From: DATCVR01 sp036566745
GTDB taxonomy: Bacteria > Actinomycetota > Actinomycetes > Jiangellales > Jiangellaceae
DNA length: 20,113 nucleotides
Assembly (NCBI GenBank): GCA_036566745.1
Contig: DATCVR010000290.1
Location: 1-20,113 of the forward strand
Direction of reading: 5' to 3'
In this document: positions 13,748 through 20,113 of the stretch, piece by piece
Layout of the letters: every line of letters starts with the position of its first letter
How positions within the stretch are numbered: the stretch's first letter is position 1
Program-made: the position numbers and the translations under genes
Notes under the pieces: generated by a model
Told to the model about the DNA's origin: nothing
What the model saw: the letters and a program-made list of their open reading frames with translations, nothing else
The model's database searches: none

Positions 13748-15025
13748 TCAGGTGCGGCCGACGATCTCCGGGCCGGGCAGCGGCATGGTCGCGCCCAGCA
13801 GCGAACCCGCCGCGAAGGCGTCGCCGAGCCCGATCGTCGCGACCGGGCGTTCGAGGTAGACGCTGGGCACGACGTCGACCCGCCAGCCTCCGGGGAGGTC
13901 ACCCGACGCGGGGTGATCGTCGGAGAAGGTGGCGCCGTCGACGAGTACCGGCACCGCGACCGGCTCACCGGCCGCCGCGCGGTTGCCGGCGAGCAGGTTG
14001 CCGGACATCAGCCGGGTCACCGCGCGGGCCGGGTCGTCGCGGTGGACGCACATCGACCAGGTGTCGGCGTGGACGAAGATCTCGCGGGCGTCGTACGTGG
14101 TCGCCAGACGAGCGGCGACGGCGGTGACGTCCTCGCCGGGACGGCCGAGGTCGAGGGCCTCGCTGAGGTTGAAGCCCATGCTGTCGGCCCGTCCGGCGAA
14201 GGCCTCGCACATGCGCGCGACGTCGCCCTCGTGGGGGTACTCGGCCAGTTCGAGGTGGATGGCCGCCATGACGCCGTCGCGGGCCCGCAACGCGCGGACG
14301 TCGTCGACGACCCCGCTGAGCCAGGGCATCGCGGCGTGGTCGGCCAGATCGATGCCGTTCATCCCGGAGATGAGCAGCGTCGACGTCGAGGTGACGTGCT
14401 GGGCGAGGCGGTCGCGGAACTGACGGTCCTCCTCGATGCCGTCGTTCATGAAGCGGACGATCAGCGCGCTCGACCTGGTCAGCTCGCGGCCGCCGACCAC
14501 CAGCCCGGCCGCGTACTCGACGATGTGGTGCGGGAACTTCACCCAGGTCTCGCCGGTGACGGCCTGCGCGGGGCGGACGAGGTGGTCGCCCTCGACGATG
14601 CGGGTGTCGGCGGGCAGCACCGCGAGCTGGGCCTGCGAGCGATCCTGGGTCGCGACGATCGTGGTCGCTCCGAGCAGGCTCATCACCCACGCCGCCTGCG
14701 CGCCGGTGCCGCCGATCTGGTCGCGGACGCCGGGCCCGAACACGTACTCGGCCCAGGCCGACCCCTCGGGCCAGGGGGTGAAGAGCTCGCCGTCGCCGCC
14801 GGAGCCGATCCGGTCGAGGATCGCCCGGGCGAACTCGCGTTCGACGCCGGACGCCTCGTGCGCGGACTTCTCCAGCCGGTCAACGCCGTCGGCGTCGAGG
14901 CGGTGGATGCGGTCGACGCATGAGTTGAACCCGAGCAGGTGCGGCCCTGTGGACGGCGCCATCGCGAGGAGGTACTCGGCCAGGCCGGCGTAGCGCTCGG
15001 CCCAGGCTGGCTGCGGTGAGCTCAT
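13748..15025 (-). CDS. ADP-dependent sugar kinase family protein (phosphofructokinase/glucokinase-like)
   Basis: This 425-residue protein has the ribokinase-like fold markers of the ADP-dependent kinase family: GFNSCVD near the N-terminus (32-38), GGTGAQ (105-110), the HxE motif HLE (257-259), the NxxE motif NLSE (286-289) and the GxGD motif GLGD (399-402) carrying the catalytic Asp402. HxE, NxxE and GxGD together are diagnostic of ADP-dependent glucokinases and phosphofructokinases, best known from archaea. Whether glucose, fructose-6-phosphate or another sugar is used, and whether ADP is the donor, cannot be read from sequence. ATG 15025 is chosen for its AGAAGG ribosome site; a longer in-frame start (15322) would run into the neighbouring oxidoreductase. 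The downstream tctA remnant starts right after its stop. Confidence 0.82.
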   Translation of the reverse strand: MSSPQPAWAERYAGLAEYLLAMAPSTGPHLLGFNSCVDRIHRLDADGVDRLEKSAHEASGVEREFARAILDRIGSGGDGELFTPWPEGSAWAEYVFGPGVRDQIGGTGAQAAWVMSLLGATTIVATQDRSQAQLAVLPADTRIVEGDHLVRPAQAVTGETWVKFPHHIVEYAAGLVVGGRELTRSSALIVRFMNDGIEEDRQFRDRLAQHVTSTSTLLISGMNGIDLADHAAMPWLSGVVDDVRALRARDGVMAAIHLELAEYPHEGDVARMCEAFAGRADSMGFNLSEALDLGRPGEDVTAVAARLATTYDAREIFVHADTWSMCVHRDDPARAVTRLMSGNLLAGNRAAAGEPVAVPVLVDGATFSDDHPASGDLPGGWRVDVVPSVYLERPVATIGLGDAFAAGSLLGATMPLPGPEIVGRT

Positions 15026-15092
15026 GGCACGCACCTTCTGCTGTGGGGATCTTCGGGCGGGTCCTCTGCACGGACGCGTTCTCCGGAGACTC

Positions 15093-15105
15093 CCGACGCC
15101 GTCGG
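15093..15105. promoter_or_regulatory. Operator-like palindrome upstream of the ADP-dependent kinase gene
   Basis: CCGACG-C-CGTCGG is a perfect 13-bp palindrome 68 bp before the kinase start, in the 169-bp gap after the LLM oxidoreductase. In such GC-rich DNA a chance match is quite possible. No clear -10/-35 pair was found beside it. Confidence 0.25.
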
Positions 15106-15194
15106 CAGGAGCGCTGCGAGGTGCTTGATCACTTTGGTGCCCGCCGAGCGTACCGAGCGACCTGGCGATGCGTCGATGGCTGCCGGTAGCCGGT

Positions 15195-16031
15195 CTAGCT
15201 CCGGGGCGGACCCGCCTCGATTCGCCGGAGGTGGCGCTCGACGGCGTCGTCGCCACCGCTCCAGTCGGACTCGACCCAGAACGTCGCGCCGGCCTCGCGC
15301 CAGGCCGACACAGCCCGGGCACCGAGCGCGCCCGGCTGGCTGACCCCCTCGGCGATCACGTCGTATCCCTCCCAGGGCAGGCCCGCGGACGCGCGCAGTG
15401 GCCGGGCCGCCGCCACCACCTCGGCGAGGTCGTCCGGCCCGAACGGAGTGGACTCGCCGTACCCGACCTTGGTGGGCAGGAGGCCGTCCCACTTCGCCGC
15501 GCGGGACAGCGACTTCTCCGACGGATACGCGCCCACCACCCAGACCGGAACGCGGGGTTGCTGCACAGGTGGAGGCGGAGGCAGGAAGGTGGTGGGCCGG
15601 GCCTGGTAGTGCTTGCCGGTGAACTCGAACGGCTGGCCGCGCATCAGCCCGTCGTAGACCGCCAGCCCTTCATCGAGCTTCTCGGCGCGCACCCGGCGAC
15701 CCTCGTCGGCCTCGAAGGCCAGCCAGCCCTCGTGCAGCGCGCCGAGGCCGACCGCCAGCTGAACCCGGCCGCCGGAGAGATGATCGAGCGTGGCGACCCG
15801 GCCCGCGAGGTCCCACGGCCGGATGCGTGCCAGCGGCGTCAGCATGGTGCCGAGGCGGATGGTGGAGGTCTGCATCGCCGCGGCGGTGAGGGTGACCCAC
15901 GCGTCCTGTCCCCAGACCAGCTCGAAGGTGAAGATCGCATCCCAGCCGGCCTGTTCGGCGGCGACCGCGAGGTCGGCGAACTCGCGGGGCCTACCGGCGC
16001 TGATCACGATGCCGTAGCGCATGCTCGTCAT
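15195..16031 (-). CDS. LLM-class flavin-dependent oxidoreductase (luciferase-like)
   Basis: The 278-residue TIM-barrel protein shows the bacterial luciferase-like pattern: RYGIVISAGRPREFADLAVAAEQAGWDAIF at the start, LGTMLTPLARIRPWDLAGRVATLDHLSGGR (about 60-89) and ELAVG-type LAVGLGALHEGW, a phosphate/flavin binding segment. VPVWVVGAYPSEKSLSRAAKWDG follows in the C-terminal half. It should use FMNH2 or F420H2; the choice cannot be made here, though F420 enzymes are frequent in Actinobacteria. Met1 (16031) and Met4 (16022) are both possible starts. It is divergent from the KASIII gene with 95 bp between them. Substrate unknown. Confidence 0.88.
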   Translation of the reverse strand: MTSMRYGIVISAGRPREFADLAVAAEQAGWDAIFTFELVWGQDAWVTLTAAAMQTSTIRLGTMLTPLARIRPWDLAGRVATLDHLSGGRVQLAVGLGALHEGWLAFEADEGRRVRAEKLDEGLAVYDGLMRGQPFEFTGKHYQARPTTFLPPPPPVQQPRVPVWVVGAYPSEKSLSRAAKWDGLLPTKVGYGESTPFGPDDLAEVVAAARPLRASAGLPWEGYDVIAEGVSQPGALGARAVSAWREAGATFWVESDWSGGDDAVERHLRRIEAGPPRS

Positions 16032-16126
16032 GCCGACACCGTGCCATCCGCCACCGACAGCCTCGGACCGCGCGACGTACGGTGGTGGGCGCTACCCCCA
16101 TCCCACCGTCGAGAGGCCCCACCGTC

Positions 16127-17065
16127 ATGACCGGCTCCCGCGTCGTCGCCGTCGGCCACTACCAGCCCGAACGTGTCCTGACGAACGACGAGCTGGCGAC
16201 CATGGTCGACACCAGCGACGAGTGGATCCGGACCCGGGTGGGCATCCGCGCCCGCCACATCGCCGCCCCGGACGAGCAGGTCGACGAGATGGCGTCCCGG
16301 GCCGCCGAGAAGGCGCTCGCTCAGGCCGGGTTCGCCGCCGGCGAGATCGACTACGTCGCCGTCGCCACGTGCACGGCCATCGACCGTTCGCCGAACATCG
16401 CCGCGCGGGTGGCTGCCCGCCTCGGCCTGCCGGGCCCGGCGGCGGTGGACATCAACACCGCGTGCTCGGGCTTCACCCACGCCCTGGCCACGGCCGATCA
16501 CGCTATCCGGGCCGGGGCGGCCACCAGAGCACTCGTCATCGGCGTCGAGAAGCTGAGCGACTTCACCGACTGGACCGACCGCACCACGTGTGTGCTGGTC
16601 GGCGATGGTGCGGGTGCCGTCGTGCTCGTGGCCGCGGATGAGCCGGAGGTCAGCCCGGTGGTGTGGGGATCGGTGCCGGAGATGTCCGCAGCGGTCCGGA
16701 TCGAGGGCCGCGATGGTTCGTTCGCGCAGGAGGGGCAGAGCGTCTTCCGCTGGACCACCACCGCGTTGCCGGGCATCGCCCGGCGCGTGTGCGAGGTCGC
16801 CGGTGTCGCGCCCGAGGATCTCGGCGGCATCGTGCTGCACCAGGCGAACCTGCGGATCATCGAGCCGCTGGCAGAGCGGATCGGGGCGGTCAACGCGGTG
16901 GTGGCCCGCGACGTGGTCGACTCCGGCAACACCTCCGCCGCCAGCATCCCGATCGCCCTGTCCAAGCTCGTCGAACGTCGCGAGCTCCCGGTCGGGGCAC
17001 CGGTCCTGTTGTTCGGCTTCGGGGGTGGGCTCTCGTACGCCGGCCAGGTCATCCGCTGCCCGTGA
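16127..17065 (+). CDS. Beta-ketoacyl-ACP synthase III family protein (FabH-like)
   Basis: The 312-residue thiolase-fold enzyme has the KASIII catalytic triad: Cys113 in DINTACSGF, His238 in HQANLRI and Asn268 in SGNTSAASIP. The N-terminal segment VLTNDELATMVDTSDEWI and the ending FGFGGGLSYAG are typical FabH features. The family condenses an acyl-CoA starter with malonyl-ACP. No acpP, fabD or fabF gene is nearby, so it may supply a special starter or serve a secondary pathway rather than core fatty acid synthesis (inference). ATG 16127 follows GAGAGG (16111-16116); an in-frame upstream Met adds 15 residues without support. Length is close to the family norm. Confidence 0.92.
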   Translation: MTGSRVVAVGHYQPERVLTNDELATMVDTSDEWIRTRVGIRARHIAAPDEQVDEMASRAAEKALAQAGFAAGEIDYVAVATCTAIDRSPNIAARVAARLGLPGPAAVDINTACSGFTHALATADHAIRAGAATRALVIGVEKLSDFTDWTDRTTCVLVGDGAGAVVLVAADEPEVSPVVWGSVPEMSAAVRIEGRDGSFAQEGQSVFRWTTTALPGIARRVCEVAGVAPEDLGGIVLHQANLRIIEPLAERIGAVNAVVARDVVDSGNTSAASIPIALSKLVERRELPVGAPVLLFGFGGGLSYAGQVIRCP

Positions 17066-17103
17066 CGTCCGCTCCGGGATCCACTGCCGCCGGTGGTGAT
17101 CGA

Positions 17104-17123
17104 GCCGACACGGCGGGGTCGGC
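17104..17123 (+). terminator. Weak hairpin after the KASIII gene
   Basis: GCCGAC (17104-17109) pairs with GTCGGC (17118-17123) around an 8-nt loop, 38 bp past the stop codon. There is no T-run, so this is at best a weak intrinsic terminator. A 10-bp palindrome CGAGCGCTCG follows at 17146-17155. Confidence 0.3.
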
Positions 17124-17192
17124 CGTCAGGTGATCGACGCTCCGGCGAGCGCTCGTGATGGCCGGGCCTTCTGGCCAGTTCGGTCGTTGATC

Positions 17193-17239
17193 TTGTCGTC
17201 CATGATCACACTCACGATACTGATCGTGACGCGCGTCAC
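17193..17239 (+). promoter_or_regulatory. P450 promoter with two overlapping operator-like palindromes
   Basis: TTGTCG (17193-17198) and GATACT (17216-17221), 17 bp apart, form a plausible promoter. The -10 lies inside TCACGATACTGATCGTGA (17212-17229), with perfect 7-bp arms. A second perfect palindrome, GTGACGCGCGTCAC (17226-17239), overlaps the end of the first and would cover the transcription start. A dimeric repressor (TetR-like, for example) binding here would block transcription of the P450 gene. No regulator gene is adjacent. Confidence 0.6.
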
Positions 17240-17269
17240 TTCCGGACCCCTGCGACCGAAGGATGCCGA

Positions 17270-18490
17270 ATGACCACGATGCTCCCCGCCTTTCCCGCCA
17301 TGGACGAGGGCCTGCTCGACACCTGCATCCGACTCCGGGAGATCGCGCCCGTCGTCCAGGTGGAGTTCCCGGGTGGCGTGCCTGCGTACGTGGCGCTGAC
17401 CCACACCGCCGTGCGGGAGATCCTGGCCGGCGACAACAAGACCTTCGCCAGGGACGCGAAGCACTGGCCCGCGCTGTACGACGGGTCGATCCCGGAGGAC
17501 TGGCCGCTGCGTGCCATCGTCCAGGGCGACCACCTGTCCACCAAGGACGGCTCCGACCACAAGCGGTTGCGCAGCCTCGTGGGCAAGGCGTTCACCCCGA
17601 GCCGGGTGCAGGCCATGGAACCGCGCATCCAACAGATCGTCGACCAGCTGCTGGACAACGTGGCTGCCGCCGGCGACGACGTCGACGTGGTTCCCACCTT
17701 CACCGAAGCGCTGCCGATGTGGGTGATCTGCGAGCTCTTCGGGGTGGCCGAGGACGAGCGGGCACAGATGCGGCACTGGACATCCACTCTGCTGGCCTAC
17801 ACCACGCCGCCCGAGGAAGCGTTCACCGCCCAGACCGAGATGATGACCTACCTGCGTGAGCTGGCCGAACGCAAGCAGCGCGAGCCGGGTGACGACCTCA
17901 CCAGTGGCCTCGTACAGGCTCGCGACGAGGGGGACAAGCTCACCACCGACGAACTGGTGGGCGTGCTGTGGCTGATGCTCGTCGCCGGCCACGAGACCAC
18001 CGTCCACCTGCTCGGCTACGCCATCGTGGCGCTGTCCCAGCACCCCGACCAGCTCGAGCTGGCGAAGGCCGAGGACCGCTGGGCGGACGTCGTCGAGGAG
18101 ACGCTGCGCTACCGCCACTCGGTGATGATGACGAGCTACCGCTTCACCCTCGCGGACGTGACCATCGCCGGCGTCGACATCCCCAAGGGCAACGCGGTCG
18201 GCGTGGTCTACCAGGCGAGCGGCATCGACCCGGCGCAGTACGGCGACACCGCGAACGAGTTCGACATCACCCGCGAACAGACCGGGCATCTCGGGTTCGG
18301 GCACGGTCCGCGGTACTGCATCGGGGCCCCGCTGGCCCGGCTGGAGAGCCGGCTGGCGCTCGCCTCCCTCTACCGGCGGTTCCCGGAGCTCAGCCTCGCC
18401 ATCGACCCCGACGACATCCCGTACTCGCCGTCGTTCTTCACGATCGGCCCGCTGTCGGTGCCGGTCAACCTCGGTGCCGTGCCGTCCTGA
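17270..18490 (+). CDS. Cytochrome P450
   Basis: The 406-residue soluble bacterial P450 has the I-helix oxygen-activation motif AGHETT (239-244), the K-helix ExxR motif (Glu277, Arg280 in EETLR) and the heme-binding loop FGHGPRYCIG, with Cys350 as the thiolate ligand. The loop has Arg where many P450s have His two residues before Cys. Length and motifs match class I bacterial P450s, which need a ferredoxin and reductase; neither is next to it, so partners must come from elsewhere. ATG 17270 has GAAGGA (17258-17263) 6 nt upstream. The upstream palindromes suggest substrate-responsive control. CYP family and substrate cannot be assigned. Confidence 0.95.
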   Translation: MTTMLPAFPAMDEGLLDTCIRLREIAPVVQVEFPGGVPAYVALTHTAVREILAGDNKTFARDAKHWPALYDGSIPEDWPLRAIVQGDHLSTKDGSDHKRLRSLVGKAFTPSRVQAMEPRIQQIVDQLLDNVAAAGDDVDVVPTFTEALPMWVICELFGVAEDERAQMRHWTSTLLAYTTPPEEAFTAQTEMMTYLRELAERKQREPGDDLTSGLVQARDEGDKLTTDELVGVLWLMLVAGHETTVHLLGYAIVALSQHPDQLELAKAEDRWADVVEETLRYRHSVMMTSYRFTLADVTIAGVDIPKGNAVGVVYQASGIDPAQYGDTANEFDITREQTGHLGFGHGPRYCIGAPLARLESRLALASLYRRFPELSLAIDPDDIPYSPSFFTIGPLSVPVNLGAVPS

Positions 18491-18567
18491 CCCGGAGTCC
18501 ACGCCGTCGGCGACGTCACCATCACGTCGCTTGCGGCCCGGGTCGGCTCGTCCGTCTCCTCCCATGG

Positions 18568-18588
18568 TGGCCCAGGCGGGCTGGGCCA
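18568..18588. terminator. Hairpin between convergent P450 and potassium channel genes
   Basis: TGGCCCAG (18568-18575) pairs perfectly with CTGGGCCA (18581-18588) around loop GCGGG, in the 103-bp gap where the two genes converge. It lacks a clear T-run. Its place, 6 bp from the channel gene stop, suits a two-way terminator. Confidence 0.5.
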
Positions 18589-18593
18589 TCTGG

Positions 18594-19124
18594 CTAGCTG
18601 TCGGCGTCCGCCGGCGTCGAGCTGGTGGTCTTCTGGCGACCGATCTGGACGGCGCCGACGAGGACCCGGATCCCGATTCCCAGCACGAGAAGATTCAGCA
18701 TCATCTGAGTCGTGACCAGTAGCCGGGCCGCTTGGCTCGTTGCCGTGATGTCTCCGAAGCCGACCGTGGTGAATACGGTGACGGCAAAGTAGAGCGAGTC
18801 GGTGCGGGTCAGCGTTTCCGCACCGAAGTTGTCGGCGTCCGCCTCGGCCATCAGGAAGTACATCGTGGCGAAGAGGAGCAGGAGCAGGGGCACGATGGCG
18901 GCCAGCGCTTCGACCGCTCGGACAGCCGGGTGCTCGGATCGGGTGATCGCCATGACCTGGTAGGTGGCAACGGTGGCCAGCACGAGGAGGCCAACCGTCA
19001 ACGTAAGCTCCAACGGGATCGTGGCCAGTCGGTCGAGCGGGACGAGGAAGTAGATCGCGACGAGCACGGTCGCGACCACCAACGCGCGCAGCAATCCGAC
19101 CACGAGCTGCCGACGTCGGGCCAT
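18594..19124 (-). CDS. Two-TM potassium channel-like protein (ion channel, Ion_trans_2)
   Basis: The 176-residue protein has the K+ selectivity filter TVGFGD (120-125), preceded by pore helix YFAVTVFTT and followed by a membrane helix (about 136-158). Two or three earlier hydrophobic segments (about 8-29, 38-60 and 75-92) make up the membrane part. There is no RCK/TrkA-N domain; the C-terminus is short and hydrophilic, so gating is not obvious. ATG 19124 has a strong AAGGAGG site at 19133-19139. It lies 21 bp after the AI-2E family gene on the same strand, and the two are probably one operon. Tetrameric K+ conductance is the family role. Confidence 0.92.
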   Translation of the reverse strand: MARRRQLVVGLLRALVVATVLVAIYFLVPLDRLATIPLELTLTVGLLVLATVATYQVMAITRSEHPAVRAVEALAAIVPLLLLLFATMYFLMAEADADNFGAETLTRTDSLYFAVTVFTTVGFGDITATSQAARLLVTTQMMLNLLVLGIGIRVLVGAVQIGRQKTTSSTPADADS

Positions 19125-19145
19125 GGACGTTCCCTCCTTGCGAGG

Positions 19146-20113
19146 TCAGTCGAGCAGGCTCTGTACGGTCGATTCGGCACGGCCGGCCACCTGGTCGACG
19201 ACGCCTCTCGACCGGAGGCGGGCTATGGCGTCGCGAGCGATCACGAAGAAGGGGACCGCCAGGATGAGGCCGACGATGCCGCCGAGCAGGCCACCCAACG
19301 CCGTGACGATGAGCACGACCAGCGGGTGGATGTCGAGGGATCGGCCCATGACCTTGGGCTCGACGAAGTTCTCCAGGGCCAGGTTCGCGGCGAGTACCAC
19401 CACGAGCATGACGGCGGCCACGCCGAGTCCGCCCTCGCCCAGGGCGACGATCACCGCCAGTCCGCCGCCGAGAAAGGCACCGATGTAGGGGATGTAGCCG
19501 CCGATGAAGTTGACCACCATGATCGTGAAGACCAGCGGGAGGCCGAGCAGGAGGCTGGCGAGGCCGATGACCACGGAGACGATGGCGGACATGGCGGTGC
19601 GGCCACGCCCGTAGTCACGGAGGCTTCGGCAGGCGTCCCCGATGAAGCCGTCGAGATCGTCGCGCACGGTGCGGTCGAACTGCGCGACGACGGAGCGCCG
19701 GAGCCGGGTGCCGTCCTTGAGCAGGTAGTACATGATCAGCGAGCCGAGAATGAGACCACTGGCCAGGCCGATCAGCTTGTCGATGCCGGAGACGAGCTCG
19801 GTGAGGAAGCCGCCGGTGATCGTCGGGTTCAGTTCCTCAGTCGCCGCCCGGGCCTCGTCCAACGTCTCCTGATCCACGGCCAGCTCATCGACCAGGTTCC
19901 CTTGCGCCGCGTCGACTGAGGCGCCGATCTGATCCGCCTGGTCGACCACGCCCCGGACGGTCGCGACCACCACGCCGGTCATCACGGCGAGCAGACCGAG
20001 GACCACCGGGCCGGCAGCGAGTGTGGGCTTGACCTTGTGGTGTTCAAGGACTCCGACGAGGGGTCTGAAGATCACGGCCAGCACAGCCGCGAACGTCAGC
20101 GGGAGCACGATCT
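19146..20113 (-). CDS. AI-2E family membrane transporter, 5' end outside window
   Basis: The frame stays open to the window edge on the minus strand; about 322 C-terminal residues are present, and the start lies beyond 20113. An N-terminal pair of membrane helices and a long extracytoplasmic helical segment (VDQADQIGASVDAAQGN and on) are followed by further helices. GYIPYIGAFLGG and EPKVMGRSLDIHPLVVLI are the family's conserved segments. Members include TqsA-type autoinducer exporters and Na+/H+ antiporter-like proteins, so the substrate is open. It precedes the potassium channel gene by 21 bp, which may hint at a shared role in ion or osmotic balance (inference). Confidence 0.92.
   Translation of the reverse strand, partial: IVLPLTFAAVLAVIFRPLVGVLEHHKVKPTLAAGPVVLGLLAVMTGVVVATVRGVVDQADQIGASVDAAQGNLVDELAVDQETLDEARAATEELNPTITGGFLTELVSGIDKLIGLASGLILGSLIMYYLLKDGTRLRRSVVAQFDRTVRDDLDGFIGDACRSLRDYGRGRTAMSAIVSVVIGLASLLLGLPLVFTIMVVNFIGGYIPYIGAFLGGGLAVIVALGEGGLGVAAVMLVVVLAANLALENFVEPKVMGRSLDIHPLVVLIVTALGGLLGGIVGLILAVPFFVIARDAIARLRSRGVVDQVAGRAESTVQSLLD

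Noticed and set aside
11867..14923. Two long plus-strand open frames opposite the BCCT and kinase genes
   Set aside because: Rich in His, Asp and Arg without recognisable domains, and antisense to well-supported genes.
13748..15322. Kinase start at 15322 giving 524 residues
   Set aside because: The extra 99 residues are Arg/Pro/Ser-rich, overlap the end of the LLM oxidoreductase and have no family match; ATG 15025 has a ribosome site and gives normal length.
17126..18589. Minus-strand open frame of about 487 codons opposite the P450
   Set aside because: Antisense shadow of a complete P450 with all motifs.
1..20113. CRISPR array, rRNA genes or insertion sequences
   Set aside because: No regularly spaced long repeats, rRNA-like sequence, DDE transposase or terminal inverted repeats were seen; the only mobile element is the tRNA-Phe-linked one.

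Overview
The window is GC-rich DNA from an actinobacterium. A WhiB-family regulator, TAnnnT-type -10 boxes, GTG/TTG starts, a fused CopD-CtaG protein and an AICE-style mobile element all point there. A Mycobacteriales-type host (for example a Dietzia-like genus) is possible, but I cannot fix the genus.

Positions 1-6682 are one end of an integrated mobile element; its other end lies left of the window. The order is: the tail of an unidentified CDS, a repeat-rich non-coding region (121-313), a SpdD-like small membrane protein, then a tightly packed plus-strand cassette. The cassette encodes a WhiB regulator, a CxxCxGxG zinc-type protein, a solitary C5 cytosine methyltransferase, a DUF2742-like protein and a DUF3987 protein, with start and stop codons overlapping by 4 bp at each junction. 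After a gap with repeated TTTCTGCG boxes come an excisionase-like protein and a tyrosine integrase that reads toward the 3' end of a minus-strand tRNA-Phe gene, the probable attachment site. The layout resembles actinomycete integrative and conjugative elements, but no RepSA-type or prim-pol initiator is visible in this part; DUF3987/DUF2742 sit where a replication module would be expected.

From 6756 on the DNA looks chromosomal. Positions 6770-11258 form a copper locus: csoR (+) with a CsoR-type operator, convergent with a minus-strand operon encoding a membrane protein, YcnI, CopC and CopD-CtaG. Upstream on the same strand is a BCCT transporter. Next come a decayed tctA remnant, an ADP-dependent sugar kinase homologue of a family best known from archaea, and an LLM-class flavin oxidoreductase. 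A KASIII (FabH-like) gene and a cytochrome P450 follow on the plus strand; the P450 promoter carries two overlapping palindromes. The window ends with a minus-strand pair: an AI-2E family membrane protein (cut by the window edge) and a two-TM potassium channel.

The most notable items are the element's unusual core cassette, the repeat sets at 121-313 and 4926-5039, the five-repeat recognition region and PEC catalytic motif of the methyltransferase, the A54 base in the tRNA-Phe used as att site, the ADP-dependent kinase, and the P450 operator.
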